Part shown: positions 61,495 through 64,000 of the stretch, piece after piece
Numbering within the stretch: position 1 is the stretch's first letter
Layout: each line of letters begins with the position of its first letter
Origin: Microvirga makkahensis
Lineage (GTDB): Bacteria > Pseudomonadota > Alphaproteobacteria > Rhizobiales > Beijerinckiaceae
Assembly: GCF_009830105.1 (NCBI RefSeq)
Contig: NZ_WURB01000013.1
Span: 1-64,000 of the forward strand
Length of the DNA stretch: 64,000 nucleotides
Reading direction: 5' to 3'
The notes under the pieces: generated by a model
The model's database searches: none
Seen by the model: the letters and a program-made list of their open reading frames with translations, nothing else
Told to the model about the DNA's origin: nothing
Position numbers and translations under genes: made by a program

Positions 61495-62472
61495 ATGCTG
61501 GTTTTCCTGATCCGGCGCATTGCCCAAAGCGCGATCGTGGTCGCCATCATGTCCGTCCTGGTCTTCACTGGCATCTTCGCGATCGGCAACCCCATCGACG
61601 TGCTGATCAGCCCTGAGGCCGACGAGGCCGAGCGCGCCGCCGCCATCGCGCGCCTCGGGCTCGACCTGCCCATGCACGAGCAGTTCCTGGCCTTCGCCAA
61701 GAACGCGCTCTCCGGCGACCTCGGCACCTCCTTCGTTCACGGGGTCCCGGCGGTGCAGCTCGTCCTTGAACGCTTCCCGGCGACGCTGGAGCTGGCGCTT
61801 CTTGCCATGATCATCGCCGTGGCGATCGGTATCCCGCTCGGCATCTGGGCCGGGCTCAGACCCGATTCGAAGGCTGGCAAGATCATCATGGCCGGCTCGA
61901 TCCTGGGCTTCAGCCTTCCGACCTTCTGGGTCGGCATGCTTCTGATCATGGCCTTTGCGGTCTCCCTCGGCTGGCTGCCAGCGAGCGGCCGCGGCGAGAC
62001 GGTGGAGGTGTTCGGGATTCCCTTCAGCTTCGTGACGGCCGACGGCCTCAAGCACATGATCCTGCCGGCCCTGAACCTCGCTCTGTTCAAGGTATCCCTG
62101 GTGATCCGCCTCGCACGTGCCGGCACCCGTGAGGTCGCCCTGCAGGACTACGTGCGCTTCGCCCGGGCCAAAGGGCTGGCGCCACGCCGAATTGTCGGCG
62201 TCCATATCCTCAAGAACATCATGATCCCGGTCGTCACCGTCCTTGGCCTCGAATTCGGCTCCGTGATCGCCTTCTCGGTCGTGACCGAAACGGTCTTCGC
62301 CTGGCCCGGCATGGGCAAGCTCCTGATCGACAGCATCCTGCTGCTCGACCGACCCGTGGTGGTGGCTTATCTGCTCGTCACTGTGCTCCTCTTCATCGTC
62401 ATCAACCTCGTGGTCGACCTGCTTTATTCACTGCTCGATCCGCGCATCCGCCTGGGAGGCGCCAAGGCATGA
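61495..62472 (+). CDS. ABC transporter permease (DppB type)
   Basis: A 325-residue permease with six membrane helices. It begins MLVFLIRRIAQSAIVVAIMS, has RLGLDLPMHEQFLAFAKNAL, GDLGTSFVHGVPAVQLVLER, the loop DYVRFARAKGLAPRRIVGVH (EAA motif region) and ends with SLLDPRIRLGG, all typical of DppB. ATG 61495 is chosen although the frame is open to 61345 in the preceding gene. It overlaps the DppC gene by four bases. Confidence 0.93.
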   Translation: MLVFLIRRIAQSAIVVAIMSVLVFTGIFAIGNPIDVLISPEADEAERAAAIARLGLDLPMHEQFLAFAKNALSGDLGTSFVHGVPAVQLVLERFPATLELALLAMIIAVAIGIPLGIWAGLRPDSKAGKIIMAGSILGFSLPTFWVGMLLIMAFAVSLGWLPASGRGETVEVFGIPFSFVTADGLKHMILPALNLALFKVSLVIRLARAGTREVALQDYVRFARAKGLAPRRIVGVHILKNIMIPVVTVLGLEFGSVIAFSVVTETVFAWPGMGKLLIDSILLLDRPVVVAYLLVTVLLFIVINLVVDLLYSLLDPRIRLGGAKA

Positions 62473-63380
62473 CCGCCGTTAATCCCGCCACCGCCGCACC
62501 ATCCCGGGTCCAGACGCCGCTCAAGCGCTTCGTCGTCGAGTTCCTCGACAGCCGCGTGGCCGTGCTCGGGCTCGTTGTGCTGGTGCTGATCGTCTCCTCA
62601 GCCCTGTTCGCGCCCTGGATCGCCCCGCAGGATCCCTACGATCTCAGCAAGCTCGACATCATGAACGGAATGCTGTCCCCTGGCAGCGCCGACATGGACG
62701 GCAATCTCTTCTGGCTCGGCTCCGACGAGCAGGGGCGCGACCTGCTGAGCGCAATCCTCTACGGGCTGCGCACCAGTCTCCTGGTCGGCTTCTCGTCCAC
62801 CACGGTGGCGCTCGCCATCGGGCTCATGGTCGGCATGATCGCAGCCTATGCGGGCGGCAGTCTCGATGCCGCGATCATGCGGCTGGTTGATATCCAGCTT
62901 TCGTTCCCGGCGATCCTCATCGCCCTGATCCTACTGGCGGTGCTCGGCAAGGGTGTCGACAAGGTGATCATCGCGCTCACCGCCATACAATGGGCCTATT
63001 ACGCCCGCACCGTGCGCAGCGCAGCGCTCGTCGAGCGGCGCAAGGAATACGTGGAGGCCGCCCAGTGCCTCGCGCTGCCGAGGCAGCGCATCGTGTTGCG
63101 CCACCTCCTGCCGAACTGCCTACCGCCGCTGATCGTCGTTGCGACCGTGCAAGTCGCCCATGCAATCACCCTTGAGGCGACGCTCTCGTTCCTGGGTGTG
63201 GGCGTGCCGGTCACGGAGCCCTCGCTCGGCATGCTGATCGCCTCAGGCTTCGACTATATGCTCAGCGGCGAGTTCTGGGTCAGCCTGTTTCCGGGTCTCG
63301 CCCTGCTGGTCACCATCGTCAGCATCAACCTGGTCGGTGACCAGATGCGCGACGTCCTCAACCCGCGCCTGCAGCATTGA
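62469..63380 (+). CDS. ABC transporter permease (DppC type)
   Basis: A 303-residue partner of DppB. After a 25-residue cytoplasmic N-terminus comes the first helix (VAVLGLVVLVLIVSSALFAP), then HWLGSDEQGRDLLSAILYGL-like LGSDEQGRDLLSAILYGLRT, a hallmark of DppC, and the EAA loop EYVEAAQCLALPRQRIVLRH. VSINLVGDQMRDVLNPRL is the family end. ATGA overlap with dppB; the ATPase starts ten bases after the stop. Confidence 0.94.
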   Translation: MTAVNPATAAPSRVQTPLKRFVVEFLDSRVAVLGLVVLVLIVSSALFAPWIAPQDPYDLSKLDIMNGMLSPGSADMDGNLFWLGSDEQGRDLLSAILYGLRTSLLVGFSSTTVALAIGLMVGMIAAYAGGSLDAAIMRLVDIQLSFPAILIALILLAVLGKGVDKVIIALTAIQWAYYARTVRSAALVERRKEYVEAAQCLALPRQRIVLRHLLPNCLPPLIVVATVQVAHAITLEATLSFLGVGVPVTEPSLGMLIASGFDYMLSGEFWVSLFPGLALLVTIVSINLVGDQMRDVLNPRLQH

Positions 63381-63390
63381 GGAGTTGATC

Positions 63391-64000
63391 GTGACACGAC
63401 AGGAAGCCGTGCTCGAGGTCGAGGATCTGCGGACCTATTTCTTCACCCGCGGCGGTGTCGCGAAGGCGGTGGACGGCGTGAGCTTCACCCTTCACCGCGG
63501 CGAGATTCTCGGGCTCGTGGGTGAATCCGGCTCCGGCAAGTCGGTGACAGGCATGTCGGTCCTGGGCCTCGTCGATCCGCCTGGACGCATCGTCGGGGGC
63601 GCGGTGCGCTATCACGGAGAGGATCTGGTGACGGCAGCCGAGAAGCGCCTGCGGCAATTGCGCGGCAGCCGCATCGCCATGATCTTTCAGGACCCGATGA
63701 TGACGCTGAACCCGGTGCTCAGTGTCGAGACCCAGATGGTCGAGACCGTGCTCGCCCACGATAGGGTCTCGCGCAGCGAGGCGCGCGAGCGCTCCCGCGA
63801 AGCCCTGGCCCGCGTCGGTATTCCGTCGCCGGACGAGCGGCTCGCCGCCTATCCGCATCAGTTCTCCGGCGGCATGCGCCAGCGCGTGGCCATCGCCATC
63901 GCGCTCCTGCACCGGCCCGATGTGATCATCGCCGACGAGCCGACCACCGCGCTCGACGTGACGATCCAGGCGCAGATCCTGTTCGAGATGCAGAAATTGT
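63391..64000 (+). CDS. ABC transporter ATP-binding protein (DppD type), 5' part
   Basis: The frame starts at GTG 63391 after GAGGAG and runs off the window end at 64000 with about 203 residues visible. Walker A is [20 protein letters not shown], the Q-loop [16 protein letters not shown], the signature [20 protein letters not shown] and Walker [21 protein letters not shown]. This is the standard DppD/OppD ATPase of peptide-type transporters. A DppF-type partner is expected past the window. Confidence 0.93.
   Translation, partial: MTRQEAVLEVEDLRTYFFTRGGVAKAVDGVSFTLHRGEILGLVGESGSGKSVTGMSVLGLVDPPGRIVGGAVRYHGEDLVTAAEKRLRQLRGSRIAMIFQDPMMTLNPVLSVETQMVETVLAHDRVSRSEARERSREALARVGIPSPDERLAAYPHQFSGGMRQRVAIAIALLHRPDVIIADEPTTALDVTIQAQILFEMQKL

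Noticed and set aside
1..64000. CRISPR arrays, tRNA and rRNA genes
   Set aside because: No regularly spaced direct repeats, no cloverleaf sequence and no rRNA stretch were recognised by eye; a covariance-model scan was not possible.

Overview
The window is high-GC chromosomal DNA whose gene content points to an alphaproteobacterium of the Hyphomicrobiales, most plausibly Methylobacteriaceae (Microvirga-like). This is an inference from family content: C4-type 5-aminolevulinate synthase, a CIO-type cytochrome bd with a DUF2474 subunit, DUF6894, a two-domain cold-shock protein beside S21/Csp/IF-1, and many TctABC and ABC uptake loci. I see no rRNA, tRNA or CRISPR array.

Layout. 1-5.1 kb: end of an ALA synthase gene overlapping an RND efflux pair. 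5.1-5.6 kb: a decayed thioredoxin-like (TlpA) gene. 5.7-9.4 kb: a GbsR/MarR-type regulator with a clear promoter and palindrome, then cydA, cydB, a 41-aa DUF2474 subunit and a DUF983 protein. 9.4-10.0 kb: debris (frameshifted MliC-like gene, IS630 fragment, dispersed repeat). 10.0-15.0 kb: RraA-like protein, CoA transferase, CitE-like lyase and TctC receptor, divergent from a LysR regulator. 15-23 kb: accessory region with four copies of a palindromic dispersed repeat, a receiver-domain protein, an IS630-type HTH protein, a four-gene metacaspase cluster, an aadA-like nucleotidyltransferase and an integrase remnant. 23-26.7 kb: cold-shock/translation cluster. 26.7-27.4 kb: PlsC.

28-39 kb: a divergent carbohydrate-type locus: EamA exporter, large PIG-L deacetylase and ROK repressor on the minus strand; solute-binding protein, two permeases, an argininosuccinate-lyase-like enzyme, the ATPase and a PfkB kinase on the plus strand. 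39.6-43.5 kb: IclR regulator, polar amino-acid ABC transporter and a formimidoylglutamase-like hydrolase. 43.8-51.8 kb: tartrate module (TctC, TtuC, TctB, TctA, glycerate kinase TtuD, pyruvate kinase) divergent from a GntR regulator. 52-57 kb: isoquinoline 1-oxidoreductase-like molybdoenzyme, a small secreted protein, an IS5 remnant and a VOC protein. 57.4-58.1 kb: two truncated polyamine genes fused head to tail. 58.8-64 kb: IclR regulator divergent from a dipeptide/opine-type ABC operon that runs off the end.

The least explained locus is the metacaspase cluster at 17.6-21.6 kb. It combines a protease with an intact His/Cys dyad, a protein with three copies of a 23-residue Trp/Pro hydrophobic module, a small unknown protein and a 427-aa unknown protein with an aspartate-rich loop. 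It is closed by a perfect hairpin and bracketed by inverted copies of the dispersed repeat. Also notable: four of the five solute-binding-protein genes have a stem-loop at or just past the stop codon, and the PIG-L/ABC/lyase/kinase locus suggests an uncharacterised catabolic route.
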